Part shown: piece after piece, positions 50,265-60,738 of the stretch
Layout of the letters: every line of letters begins with the position of its first letter
How positions within the stretch are numbered: position 1 is the stretch's first letter
NCBI GenBank assembly: GCA_946811185.2
Contig: OX328108.1
Coordinates: 5,541,501-5,605,500 of the forward strand
Source of the DNA: Hippopus hippopus
Taxonomy: Eukaryota > Mollusca > Bivalvia > Cardiida > Cardiidae
Reading direction: 5' to 3'
Length of the DNA stretch: 64,000 bases
The notes under the pieces: generated by a model
Databases searched by the model: none
Told to the model about the DNA's origin: nothing
Seen by the model: the letters and a program-made list of their open reading frames with translations, nothing else
Translations under genes and position numbers: made by a program

Positions 50265-50595
50265 TCTATGTAGGCCAGTGGAGTGAAGCAGGGCCATCAT
50301 GGCCCTTTGTTTATGATAGCTGTCTTCCATGTAGGCCAGTGGAGCAATACATCATGGCCCTCTATTTATGATAGGTCACTTTGATAAAGCCCAGTGGAAA
50401 GAAACAGGGCCATCATAGTCCTCTATCATAGCTCACTTCTATTTAGGCCAGAGGAGTGATACAGGGCCATTATGGCCGTCTGTTAACGATAGCTCACTTC
50501 TACATTGGCCAGTGGAGCAATGCAGGGCCATCCTGGCCCTCTGTTTATGATAGCTCATGTCTATAAAGGCCAGTAGAGCAATACAGGGGTACTTA
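50265..50595. repeat. Minisatellite of about 60 bp, five to six units
   Basis: GTAGGCCAGTGGAGTGAAGC, AGGGCCATCATGGCCCT and TTTATGATAGCTCACTTCTA recur about every 58-61 bp. GGGCCATCATGGCCC is itself an inverted repeat, so every unit can form a small hairpin. Confidence 0.8.
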
Positions 50596-50697
50596 TTGCT
50601 CTTCACTCTGAATTTTCGCTCATTTCTATGAGTTTAGACAAGTACAAAATGGCAAGAATAGCTTAATTCTTTGACACTTAGTAAAGAATTGAGTTGA

Positions 50698-50780
50698 TTG
50701 CTGATAACCAGCATTTTCTCCTTTTCCCGACATTTTTTCAAAAGCCTTCTCCTAAGAGGTTAAATCAGTGTGGTAAAGGA
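50698..50780 (-). mobile_element. Family A, right half
   Basis: AACCAGCATTTTCTCCTTTTC to TGTGGTAAAGGATTCA. Confidence 0.55.
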
Positions 50781-50837
50781 TTCAGTTGACTGCTGCAAAT
50801 TTATTTTAGGAGTTTGTGCAAGGTAGCTAGCTTTTGG

Positions 50838-51511
50838 GTATAACCCTTCACCACACAATTCGCAGTTGAAACATCCCTGACTGAGATTGCTTTTGGAAAC
50901 ATTTTGGGAAAAATACAAAATGCTGTTGAACACTCCTATTCCCACAATGTCTTCTACTCTTTCAGTTACACAGATAAAAGCATTCATTTCAACTACATTT
51001 AACATGTCATCTGCAGATGCTTTCAGTATTGGCAGGTCTATATATTTTTGTTTGATGAGGAGTTAAGTGTTTACCAAACTACCAAACTTTAGACAGATTC
51101 AATGGAAAAGCTTTTAAAAGCTTCTGCAGACAACAAATTGCATGTTATTAAAGTGAGAAAAAAATGTCTGAAAAAGGATTGAAAACAGAAAACATTGTGC
51201 AAAACGAAGAAAATGCTGGTTACCACCATTTTCTCCTTTCCCCGCAGTGTTTTCATAAGCTGAACCTCCCAGGGTTGTTAAAACTTGGGATTGTTTGGTA
51301 AAGAGTTAACCCTTTGCCACACAAACCTGACGAAGAAGGCTTTTGTAAATGTTGTGGGAAGAGGAGAAAATGCTGGTAACCAGCATTTTCTCCATTTCCC
51401 ACAATATTTTCAACCCCTTCTCAGACAACTTTTCCCTTTTAAGCTACATTTAATTTGCAGTTGTATTGAATTTGGACCAGTCCAACATTTTGCCATTCTG
51501 TAAAGAGGTAA
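50838..51511. mobile_element. Chain of three family A copies
   Basis: 50838-51066 (+), 51063-51309 (-) and 51306-51511 (+), in alternating orientation. Shared boundaries are GAGGAGTTAAGTGTTTACC and AAAGAGTTAACCCTTTGCC. Confidence 0.7.
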
Positions 51512-52203
51512 TCTGAAAGGTGTCAAAGGCAAAAAAGAAGATAGGTGATATTACCAGGGATTTACTTACCTGTATATTTAATCTGACACACTTTGGTTAG
51601 TATCAAGTGAAATGATACACAGAATACTTGTGGTAAAACCCTGTACCTGCCAGGCTAATGTACTAGTCTGCTTCAAAACAATGAAATTATCAGTTTTTCT
51701 AACAATTTGAAGTTAATATTTGGTATAGATATTGTTTCACTAGTCACAAAATGTTTTATTAGTAAAAATAAAATGGTTTTCTGGTACTTTTGTCTCTCTG
51801 TAATTGTTTTGTTTGACCGAGAAAGAATGTTATAGATGTAGTAAAGGGTCAAATGATACACTTAAGGGCAAACCATGACGGACAAGCTTGTGATGTTGGA
51901 TACCTTTAGTACTTTGATTGTGGTATAGAAGAGTGTGACTTTAGTTAAGTACTGACTGGTATAAAATGTCACTGCTTTGAAAAATTGTGGATATTAAAAT
52001 AAAGAATGATTTATGGCGTTTTTTGACAGAATAATTTGGAATATCAAAGATGTGAGTGCAGTTTGCTTTCACTTTCTTGCTTCATTTTCCATTCATAAGG
52101 TATTCAATTCACTTTTTTTTTTTCAAATAAATTAATAGTATGATAGGAATGCATACTTATGAGATGGAAAATACTTTTCCTTCTCTGTCTTCCAATCTTC
52201 TTT
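51512..52203. other. Unassigned AT-rich stretch
   Basis: About 690 bp without recognised repeats or a plausible exon. Among the longest blank stretches of the window. Confidence 0.45.
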
Positions 52204-52380
52204 TTCGGCATAGCTGAATGTGCTGGCTTTTGACCTACTTTTTGATACTGATAACAAATGAATAAATAGAAATTTGTGATAGGTCAAAAATGGAGACATG
52301 TTTATTTTAAGGGCCTCTTCCTATTTGCAGGCAAATTTACGCTGTCGATCTTTTTTAAAAAGATTTTTCTTGTTCCAATT
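52204..52380. repeat. Dispersed repeat E, copy 3
   Basis: GGCATAGCTGAATGTGCTGG to AAAGATTTTTCTTGTTCC; about 85-90% like copy 1 by eye. Confidence 0.65.
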
Positions 52381-52470
52381 GATATTAGTCTCATGTCATT
52401 AAAAAAGACAGATTATGACATATAATATGTGAAATGTCTTTTGCATTGAGCAATATCAGCTTTCAGGTTC

Positions 52471-52710
52471 TTAACCATTTACCACAGAAACCTGACTTGT
52501 GTGTTAGTGTCCATGAGAAAAAGGGTTTTTGAAAACAATGTGAAAAGGGGAAAATGCTGGTGACAAGCATTTTCTCCCTTTTCCACAATGCCGTCAATCC
52601 TTTTTTGAACTAACTGAACATTATAGCCACATTAAATTTGTTGTTTGCAAATGTTTTGAATTTGAGCCAGTCTTTAGAAATAAAACTCATTTCATAATTT
52701 TAAGAGTAAC
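52471..52710 (+). mobile_element. Family A, right end missing
   Basis: CTTAACCATTTACCACAGAAAC, core with GTGACAAGC axis, GTTTGCAAATGTTTTGAATT. Confidence 0.6.
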
Positions 52711-53315
52711 CCTCTAACTTTCTACTAGATGAAAAAATTGAAATCATTAGCAGATGAAATGAAGGATGTAGCTCAAATGATTAGATTTAATCTTGAAAAG
52801 TTAAATAATATTGTGGGAAAGAGAGAAAATGCTGGTTACCAGGATTTTCCCTCTTTCCCACAATGTTTTCAAAAGCTGTGTTCCTCTGGGTTTTCAAAAC
52901 ACTAGTCTAGATTGTTTGGTTAACTGTTTATCACACAATCCTGAGTCTCAACCACCCTGAAAGAGAAGGCTTTTGAAAACACTGTGGAAAATGGAGAAAA
53001 TGCCGGTAACCAGCAATTTCTCTCTTTTCTACAACGTTTTCTACCCTACCAAAGACAGAAATCGTTATTGTAGCAACATTTAAATAGTCATCTGCAATTG
53101 TTTTCTATTTGGACTAGTCTAAAATTTTGTTGTTTGGTAAAGACTTAACTCTTTCTATACCATAGATGACAACAGAAGCTTTTGTGGACAGTGTTGATCA
53201 AGATCAGACTGCACAGAACATGATTATGACCAAACTGTCTCTTGATCTTGCAGAGGAAATGCATTTTTAGCCTTTGAGAAAATGCAATTTATTTATTCAG
53301 TAGTGAAAGAGTTAA
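52711..53315. mobile_element. Chain A-A-B sharing TTAAs
   Basis: Family A (-) 52711-52923, family A (+) 52920-53148, family B 53145-53315. The B copy opens TTAACTCTTTCTATACC, lacks the second hairpin arm and ends GTGAAAGAGTTAA. Families A and B are thus joined end to end at single TTAAs. Confidence 0.7.
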
Positions 53316-53416
53316 GGGTCAATACTTAAATCTCACTGAAATTCCAACTGTGAAACTAGTAGGGGTATCAAAATTAATCCCATGTTTTGTGCAAATTCAT
53401 CCAGATTTTGTGTCAT

Positions 53417-53630
53417 TTTACTCTTTACCAGAGGACAAAATTTTGCAGACGACTAATTCAGTGTAGCTTGAAAAACAATTTCTGTCACTGAAATGGTAGA
53501 AAACATTGTGGGAAAAGGAGAAAATGCTGGTTACCAGGATTTTCTCCTTTTTCCCAAAATGTTTTCAACAGCCTTTTTTTGGGGGGGAGGGGGGGGTGTT
53601 TGAACTGGAAACTGTGGTAAAGAGTACACA
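53417..53630 (-). mobile_element. Family A, with a G-run
   Basis: TTTTACTCTTTACCAGAGGAC, a left arm shortened by about 45 bp, a core, then GGGGGGGAGGGGGGG at 53581-53596 in the right arm, and ACTGTGGTAAAGAGTA. Confidence 0.6.
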
Positions 53631-53737
53631 TGTTGAAAAGTATTTGACTTAATAAGTCATAAGTTATGGTTTATAATGAAATGTAATACAAATATTCTTT
53701 CCAAAATATTCATCCTTTTTATAGGAAGCTCAACTTT

Positions 53738-53979
53738 AGATGAGCCATGCTGTGTGAAAAGGGGGCTTAATACATCTGCAAAAAGTAGATGCAGGCTGAC
53801 GTGGGTCGAAACTTATAGCTATTTGTCATTTTTCTGCTTGTCAAAGGACCAGTCTACCTCATGATCCAGTCAGTCGTTAGACAAAATGAATTTTATGGAT
53901 GCATAGTTATGTGATAACTTGCTTGGTGTGATGCTTTACAGGGATGCATCAAGTCCCCTTGTCACAGAGCATAGCTCGT
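53738..53979. mobile_element. Family C, copy
   Basis: GATGAGCCATGCTGTGTGAAA to CCCTTGTCACAGAGCATAGC. The first palindrome arm is shortened. Confidence 0.65.
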
Positions 53980-54056
53980 TAATGTTTCGTTAGACAGGGC
54001 CACCATTGGCTTTTGGTCACGGAACACTTATGGCCTTACTGTAGTGCCCAAGGGTA

Positions 54057-54588
54057 GATTGATTGTATGATTGTTTGTATGGTGTCTAATGCCATTTTCA
54101 ACATTAAATCAGTTATGTTGTGGTGGCCAGTGCACTTATCCATGCTTTCCTGAAGTTTCTTAGTTACAATTACCAGTACTTTGCAAAATATTTATCATAG
54201 GCCACTGGTTGCTTTCCTAAATAACCATTGTTGAAGCATTAACTCTTCACTAAACGACAAATTTAGACTGGTCCACATTGAAGGCACTTGCAGAGGACAA
54301 AATAAACGTAACTCAAGAATTAAAATTTGTTTCCAGCAGGGTAGGAAACATTGTGGGAAAAGGAGAAAATGCTGGTTACCAGCATTTTCTCCTTTTCCCA
54401 CCATGTTTTCAAAAGGCTCTATCTAAGGGACGTAACAACCATGGATTGTTTGGTAAAGGGTTAATCAGCAGTGAGAGAAGAATGAATCTTTAGGCAATGA
54501 CTATCATCAATAAAAATCAACAACCTGGGGATTTAAACCAGCTACCCAGTTCTCAAGTCCTGAATATTACAAATTGAACCTTACTTCT
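54057..54588 (-). mobile_element. SINE split by family A
   Basis: 54057-54238 (TTGATTGTATGATTGTTTGT to CCATTGTTGAAGCA) and 54465-54588 (TCAGCAGTGAGAGAAGAATG to ATATTACAAATTGAACC) form one SINE once the insert is removed. Confidence 0.7.
54239..54464 (-). mobile_element. Family A inserted in a SINE
   Basis: TTAACTCTTCACTAAACGAC to TTTGGTAAAGGGTTAA, exact TTAA on both sides, near-perfect core. Independent proof that family A moves and targets TTAA. Confidence 0.8.
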
Positions 54589-55013
54589 CCAAAATTTCGT
54601 CACTTGGTAAAGCATTAATAGATCATATCATTTGACATTTTCTTTAATTTTCTCACTCCTATCTGTAAAATTGCAAAGCAATGTTTGTAGATACTTATAA
54701 AGGGACCTTTATAAACAGCTGATAATTTAAAACTGAATGGCCAGCCTTTGATAAGCCAGCTAATACATGGTTATATACAAGGGTATTACTCCCCCACCCT
54801 CTGTAAATAAACTCAATCCAACACCCCCACCTACTTCTGTCACCCTTTTCTTTCATTTAACCTCATACAATGGTGCAGGGAAGATTAGGATTGATAATAA
54901 TGACGATGATGGATAATGATGATGATAATGATAAATTTGTAGGATTCAGGTCCAGCTTTGCTTTAGGCATACTTGGTTTGGATCACAGGTTAGAAAGAAT
55001 TTAATACAAAGGC
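54589..55013. other. Mostly unassigned, with a small GATAAT-type microsatellite
   Basis: A family A right-end scrap at 54589-54618 (TCGTCACTTGGTAAAGCATT). A GATGAT/GATAAT run lies at about 54890-54942. Nothing else is recognised. Confidence 0.45.
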
Positions 55014-55272
55014 CGCCTGGGAATCTCAGTGGTTTGTGTATCTGACTTGTGACCTGGTGGTTGTGAGTTTGTTACCCAGTTGAGGCAAACTTCCCTTCAG
55101 GTAATTTTTTGCCTCTCACCTCTGATGCATGTGAGAAAAGTAGTCAGTGACTTGGAAAGAAAGTAGTGTCAATACTGGTGTGAGAAAGCCAGGAAACATA
55201 TGCGTAGGTGCACTGACGACCGTAATATGACCTAAGCTTTGAAAACATGGTTAAACTCCAATACAATCAATC
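55014..55272 (+). mobile_element. SINE, second subfamily, full length
   Basis: GCCGCCTGGGAATCTCAGTG, GTGGTTGTGAGTTTGTTACC, GCCTCTCACCTCTGATGCAT, tail TTAAACTCCAATACAATCAA. Confidence 0.75.
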
Positions 55273-55374
55273 TGATACAAGGAAGTCCGAGTGCACGATC
55301 AGAGCTGTCTTCAGATAAATCCTCTAATTTTTTTATGTGCTTAGCAAAAACAATGATGCACTTGTCTCAGGCTA

Positions 55375-55500
55375 CCTCTCAGTCCTGTACCAGAGCACCT
55401 ATAGTGTGGTGGGACACACCAAGTGTCTGAAAAAATCTATGCCCAGGCTGGGAATCAAAACTTGGACTTTAGGATAGGAAGCCCTGTGTTTTACAGTGAT
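55375..55500 (-). mobile_element. Possible SINE head
   Basis: On the minus strand TGGATTGGTAGCATCACTG (A-box-like) and CAAGTTTTGATTCCCAGC (B-box-like) are about 50 bp apart. The body does not match the other SINEs. Confidence 0.4.
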
Positions 55501-55523
55501 GCTACCAATCCATAGAAGCTTCT

Positions 55524-55759
55524 CTTAACTCTTTACAACGCGACAAAATCTAAGACTTGTCCAAATCAAAAGCATTTGCGGGCGGTAAATTCAGTGTGGC
55601 TTAAAATTAATGATGAGGTTTGTCATAAAAGTAGTAGAAAACATTGTGGGAAAAGGAGAAAATGCTGGTTACCAGCATTTTCTCCTTTTCCCACAATGTT
55701 TTTAAAATCCCTCTTGCTCAGGGTCGTTAAAAGTCTGAATTTAGTGGTAAGGGGTTAGA
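55524..55759 (-). mobile_element. Family A, complete
   Basis: TTAACTCTTTACAACGCGAC to TAGTGGTAAGGGGTTAG. Hairpin core at 55638-55703 nearly perfect. Confidence 0.75.
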
Positions 55760-55795
55760 TACCCTTTGTCAGTCTAACAGATAAAGATAAAATGA

Positions 55796-56493
55796 GGCTA
55801 GAGTGGGCTCCTGAGGCTGGAGTGGATGCCTGAGGCTGGAGTGGATGTTTGAGGCTGGAGTGGATGTTTGAGGCTGAAGTGGTTGCCTGAGGCTGGAGTG
55901 GTTGCCTGAGGCTGGAGTGGTTGTTTGAGGCTGGAGTGGTTGCCTGAGGCTGGAATGGTTGTTTGAGGCTGAAGTGGTTGCCTGAGGCTGGAGTGGTTGT
56001 TTGAGGCTGGAGTGGTTGCCTTAGGCTGAAGTGGTTGTTTGAGGCTGGAGTGGTTGCCTGAGACTGGAGTGGTTGCCTGAGCCTGGAGTGGTTGTTTGAG
56101 GCTGAAGTGGTTGCCTGAGGCTGGAGTGGATGCCTGAGGCTAGAGTGGTTTTTTTGAGGCTGGAGTGGTTGCCTGAGACTAAATTGGTTGTTTGAGGCTG
56201 GAGTGGATGCCTGAGGCTAGAGTGGTTGTTTGAGGCTGGAGTGGTTGCCTGAGGCTGGAGTGGTTGTTTGAGGCTGAAGTGGTTGCCTGAGGCTGGAGTG
56301 GTTGTTTGAGGCTGGAGTGGTTGCCTGAAGCTGGAGTGGTTGTCTGAGGCTGGAGTGGTTGTTTGAGGCTGAAGTGGTTGCCTGAGGCTGGAGTGGTTGT
56401 TTGAGTGTGGAGTGGTTGCCTGAGGCTGGAGTGGATGCCTGAGGCTGGAGTGGTTGTTTGAGGCTGAAGTGGTTGCCTGAGGCTAGAGTGGAC
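55796..56493. repeat. 18/36-bp minisatellite, segment 1
   Basis: About 38 units of GGCTGGAGTGGTTGCCTGA alternating with GGCTGGAGTGGTTGTTTGA, a 36-bp higher-order period. Because 18 is a multiple of three, frames remain open; the minus strand would give (QPLQPQTTTPAS)n. No start, splice or promoter context supports coding. Confidence 0.9.
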
Positions 56494-56905
56494 AACACTC
56501 GTAACAACTCGGCTGATTCCATACCTACATCTTAACCTCGTCTGTATAACGGTCGTTTCCATTCAAATTGCCAATCACGTGATCTTATACATGACGGCAC
56601 CACTGTCAGTCCTTTAGCAACGACATAAATAACCTCCATGAAGTAATTTACACCTATTTGTCGGTGAAAACGTCAATCACAATTGATAGTCCATGTTAAA
56701 AAATGAATGTTCAAACTGTTTGTCAACTGAAATATAGTTAGAAAGATTTCGATAGAAAATTGAAACTGAAGTTTTCTTTTTACGAGGAGCCTTACAATTT
56801 TCAGATTGGCGAACTGGCGTATTTCCGGCAATGAAATATAGAGTGTAGGTGCAGGTACAGTCGAGTGATTTGATGCCTCCCATCACCCGAGGTATGCCGA
56901 ATGGA
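56494..56905. repeat. Dispersed repeat F, copy 2, inside the array
   Basis: Homologous to 6090-6466 (see landmarks there). It starts after GGCTAGAGTGGA and ends just before ACACCCGAGGCTGG. The minus-strand frame is open over most of this copy but has stops in the other. No family is recognised. Confidence 0.6.
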
Positions 56906-57003
56906 GTAGACACCCGAGGCTGGAATGGATGCTTCAGGCTGGAGTGGATGCCTGAGGCTAGAGTGGACGCTTGAGACTGGAGTGGACACTTGAAGCTGGA
57001 GCA
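56906..57003. repeat. 18/36-bp minisatellite, segment 2
   Basis: GAGGCTGGAATGGATGCTTC and four further diverged units, continuing the array beyond repeat F. Confidence 0.8.
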
Positions 57004-57014
57004 GGTTGACATAT

Positions 57015-57125
57015 TAACTGTAAAAGCACCTTTCACAGCTATAGTTGCTTTTGCGGCCATTGTAGTTTAAGATCAGAGGGCACAAAAGGTGCAGCCTTAT
57101 CTTTGATCTAAACTGTTGGCTGAGC
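57015..57125. mobile_element. Family B, partial
   Basis: AAAGCACCTTTCACAGCTAT, a hairpin at about 57060-57112 with several mismatches (TAGTTTAAGATCAGAGGGC). Confidence 0.5.
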
Positions 57126-57610
57126 TTAATGTCTATAGACAAAAGCAACCATCAAATTGCAATTATTTGGGTCTTCTTTCTAGACCGAATCTCAGTTTTG
57201 TGTATTCCCCACTCCGAGAGTTCTGATTCAGATGTTTATAAACTAGAAGATTAATCTCCATTAAAGATACATCCTTACAACTAGCAAGAAAAAACGCTGT
57301 TAAACATGAAAGTGTGTAAAATCACTCAGCTGTGTAAACGCAGATAAATTATCTATATGTAATGGTGAAAGGGCTAGAAAAATACGAGGAATTTATCTTC
57401 ATTTAAAACCAAAATCAACAACAGCCATTGAACCTCCAAAACATGAAATGCATTTTCTGTTCATCGTAATCTGTGCAATCTTGCGACTACCAGGGGCAAC
57501 ATTAGGCATGAAAATACAAGAATACAAGAATGATTATAGTTTCATAAAATAAAGATGAAATGGGTTAAAAACAGGGGGGAAAACTGGCTGAAAAACGTGT
57601 AAAGATTTAT
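57126..57610. other. Unassigned stretch
   Basis: About 480 bp with no recognised element and no clear exon. Confidence 0.45.
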
Positions 57611-57611
57611 C

Positions 57612-57762
57612 TTGAATTCTGTAACACAAAATTTTGGACTCTACCAAATCAAAAGTATTTGCAGACTACAAATTACATGTAAATGTAGCTAAAGTGATGA
57701 TTCCTGCCTTTGATAGGATAGAAAATATTGTGGGAAAAGAAAACAATTCTGGTTACCAACTC
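57612..57762 (-). mobile_element. Family A, left half
   Basis: TTCTGTAACACAAAATTTTGG, GTATTTGCAGACTACAAATT, to the axis TTCTGGTTACCAA. Confidence 0.5.
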
Positions 57763-57771
57763 AAATTGTGG

Positions 57772-58100
57772 CAGATATCTTTAGCATACAATCTTGAGGT
57801 TTGATGACCCTGAACAAGAAGGCTTTTGAAAATGGTGTTGGAAAATAAAAAAAATGCTGGTAACCAGCATTTTCTCCTGCTCCCATACTGTTTTCTAACC
57901 TTTCATGGACAAATCCAATGATTTCATCAAAATTTTTTGTCTGCACCTGCTTTTGATTTGGACAAGTCCAAAATTTTGGCATGAGGTAAAGAGTTGAAAG
58001 GATAGAAAACATTGTGGGAAAAGGAGAAAATGCTGGTTACCAGCATTTTCTCCTTTTCCCATGATGTTTTCAAAAGCCTTCTCCTTCTTGGATGTAAAGG
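57772..58100. mobile_element. Family A complete, then a right half
   Basis: 57772-57997 (+): TATCTTTAGCATACAATCTTG to TGAGGTAAAGAGTTGAA. 57994-58100 (-): AAAGGATAGAAAACATTGTG with a very clean hairpin at 58006-58067 and TTTTCAAAAGCCTTC. Confidence 0.6.
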
Positions 58101-58283
58101 TTAAAACATTTGGGGTCAGCAAGTCCACATTTTTGTTCATTGTATACTGAAATATGTCATCATAGGAAGGAAAATAATTAGTTATGCAAATAAAAGTAGA
58201 TTGTGCGAGTAACTGGAAAACTATGACAATTGACAATATCATCTTGATTATCTGTGACACGGTTTTGCTACTAGGTTGACTCG

Positions 58284-58489
58284 TATGCACACAATCCCAA
58301 GTTTTAATGACCTTTTGAAAACATTGTAGGAAAAGGAGAAAATGCTGGTTTACCAGCATTTTCTCCTTTTTCCACAATGTTTTCTATCCAATTAGAGACA
58401 AATTGCATTATTTGAGCTACATTTAAATTGTTTACAAAAAAACTTTCAATTTGTTTGAATCTACATTTTTGCTGTGTGGTAAAGAGTAA
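58284..58489 (+). mobile_element. Family A, left arm shortened
   Basis: GTATGCACACAATCCCAAG, a clean core at 58318-58382, end GTGTGGTAAAGAGTAAA. Confidence 0.65.
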
Positions 58490-58591
58490 AATAGATATAA
58501 CAACTATCTATTGGAAAATTATTAAAAACTGGCTTTTACTTATTTGCTTGAAAAGCTATAAAGTTGATTGGATAGTTAAGGATTCCTCAGT

Positions 58592-58952
58592 TTAAAGTCC
58601 CAATAGCTGCCAAAAGTAAACAGTTGGTGTTGACAGGCATTTGAATTTAAATCATAAAATTTTAAAGTATGGAAATTATTTCGAAGGTAACAATCTGTTA
58701 TTGTTGGGTTGGTCCAAGTGTTAGGTGATTGCAGAACAATGAATTTCAAAAGTAGGTCAGAAGTTGAAAGGTCATCTTTTGCTTGCTTTTTACCTGATTT
58801 TAAATTTCATTAATCTGCCAGTCACTAACAATAAGTATCTTGAACTGGGCGTACAATAACAGATTTTTTCCATACTTTGAAAAGGTACAATTTAGTTTCA
58901 AATGCATTTTAACACTCTCTTTGTTTACCCTTGGCAGCCATTGGGGCTTTAA
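58592..58952. mobile_element. TTAA-flanked fold-back element (361 bp), distinct family
   Basis: TTAA-AGTCCCAATAGCTGCC at the left and GGCAGCCATTGGGGCT-TTAA at the right. The inversion continues through GTAAACA, GTGTT, GCATTTGAA, AAAGTATGGAAA and AATCTGTTATTGT to the middle, so nearly the whole element is an imperfect palindrome. TTAA ends again suggest a piggyBac-type target, but the sequence is unrelated to families A and B. Only one copy is seen here. Confidence 0.65.
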
Positions 58953-59030
58953 GTAGGGGCATCACAATGTGTAAATAACAGTTCAAAGGGAGCTAGTCAG
59001 CTTTCTGTAATCAAACAAAAGTTCTAAATG

Positions 59031-60054
59031 GGTCCGACGAATCACCGAAATACCACCGAAACACCCGTATTTTTTTAGTTATTACGATAACTGAAGTTGT
59101 GGTTTTCGACCAAATTGTAATTTCAGTTATGAAGGAGGGTTAGTGTTAAACCTAATGTCAAAATAGCAACATGTTATTGAGGCCCGCCGTGAAGAATGTG
59201 CACCGGAATAGCCTACCGTGCTGTAAATGTCCACCGAAATACCCGCTCCACGTACTAGAATTGGTCAATTCAGGGATTATACCTCTGCAATCTCCCTTCA
59301 GTTGTTTTTGTACAAGATTGATGTGTCTGAAATTTATCCGTAAGTATGCTAGAAAAAATAGCTTTCCATTTTTAAGTTGGAAAATATGAGATAAAACGTC
59401 ACCAAATTAGAAAACCGGCTGCCATTTTGAACGTTTAGTTAGCACGGCACCAGGCGTAAATTGATAAGACAATTACAATTTCGCCGACAAGATTATAAAT
59501 ATAACCATATTACTTTAAAAATAACAAGGGCAAACCTACATATCAAACAAATTTGAATATGTTAGCCGAACATTTATGATCGCTTCACTTTAACAGAACA
59601 GAAGAGAACAGAACGTGCCGAGAAACTTGTGTGTTTGTATGATCAGAGACTTACATCATGTAATGTCTGATTTAGGTCTCACTGTCTACTTAGTTTGCAT
59701 ATGAAGTGGATTAGCGCTCTCTTTTGTGTGTGTTTATCATTCAAAAGAAATATAAGTGATAATTTCAAATTGATAAATCTTAGGTCTAGATTGTCATCAT
59801 CGAGATCGGGTATTTCGGTGTGTAACAGGTCAGGCATGCGAGTGTTTTGGTGATTGTTCTCCATTTAAATCAATGATCAGTGTATACTAACAGCGTCACT
59901 CTTCTCAATAATGATTAATACTTTGATTAAGTATGTTTTCTGAAAAAGAAAAGAAAGAAAAAAATCCTGCATACTTTTGTCAGTTATTAGAACCCAACAA
60001 TAAAAAATACGGGTGTTTCAGTGGTATTTCAGTATTTCAGTGATTCGTCGGACC
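59031..60054. mobile_element. Inverted-repeat element of 1024 bp
   Basis: GGTCCGACGAATCACCGAAA, then ACCACCGAAACACCCGTATT at the left; the complement at the right with one extra 8-bp repeat (CTGAAATA). CCGAAATACCCG recurs inside near 59232 (plus) and 59811 (minus), so subterminal repeats exist. The flanks AGTTCTAAATG and AGTTTTAAACT may be a target duplication of about 9 bp. No transposase-like frame. Superfamily unknown. Confidence 0.65.
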
Positions 60055-60155
60055 AGTTTTAAACTATTTAATGAATGAGTTTAGTTGGATAATAGGTAGC
60101 AAACTATCAATAAATAAAATGAAAAGTGAAAAAAGAAAAAATCTTTTTAACTCTT

Positions 60156-60358
60156 TTAACCCTTTGAGCACCTTTCAGGACCTTTGCCTTTGTGGCCAGA
60201 GTAGATCAAGATCAGACGGCACAAAACATGCAGTCTGATCTTTGATCTACACAGTCTGCTTTAGTGAGACATTTTTAACATAATCCACCTTGTTATTTCA
60301 TTTATTTGGGTCTAACTAGATTTAAAATGTCAGTTTCATCTAGCGCTCTAAGGTTTAA
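60156..60358. mobile_element. Family B, complete
   Basis: TTAACCCTTTGAGCACCTTTC to GCGCTCTAAGGTTTAA; hairpin at about 60200-60258. The ends differ from the TTAACTCTTTC type, so family B has at least two end variants. Confidence 0.65.
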
Positions 60359-60368
60359 TGGTATTTTC

Positions 60369-60586
60369 TTAACTCTTTACCAAATGGCAAAATTTTGGAC
60401 TTAAACCCACATTGAAAGCATTATTTTGCTGATGACATAGTAAATGTGACTCAAAAATTGAAATTTCTTTTCAGAAGGGTAGAAAACTATGGGCACGGGA
60501 GAAAATTTTATTTTTTTCCCATAGTGTTTTCAAAAGCTTTCTTTCTAAAGGTCGTTGAAAACTTATGATTGTGTGGTAAAAGGTTA
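60369..60586 (-). mobile_element. Family A, reduced core
   Basis: TTAACTCTTTACCAAATGGC to GTGTGGTAAAAGGTTAA; the axis is replaced by GAGAAAATTTTATTTTTTTC. Confidence 0.65.
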
Positions 60587-60607
60587 ATGGGCTTAGTAGT
60601 TTCTTAA

Positions 60608-60738
60608 GGTATTTTTTCCACAATGTTTTCAACCCTTTAAACTACAGATTTTATGTTTGAACAAGATTTTAATTTGTCGTCTGCAATGCTTTCAATTTGG
60701 ACCATTGTAAAATTTTGTGGTGCAGTAAGGGGTTGAAA
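60608..60738 (+). mobile_element. Family A, right half
   Basis: TTTTTTCCACAATGTTTTCAA to GTGCAGTAAGGGGTTGAA. Confidence 0.6.

Noticed and set aside
57895..58377. 160-codon open frame on the minus strand
   Set aside because: It is made of family A cores and arms (GKGENAGNQHFLLFPQCF); such peptides recur all over the window.
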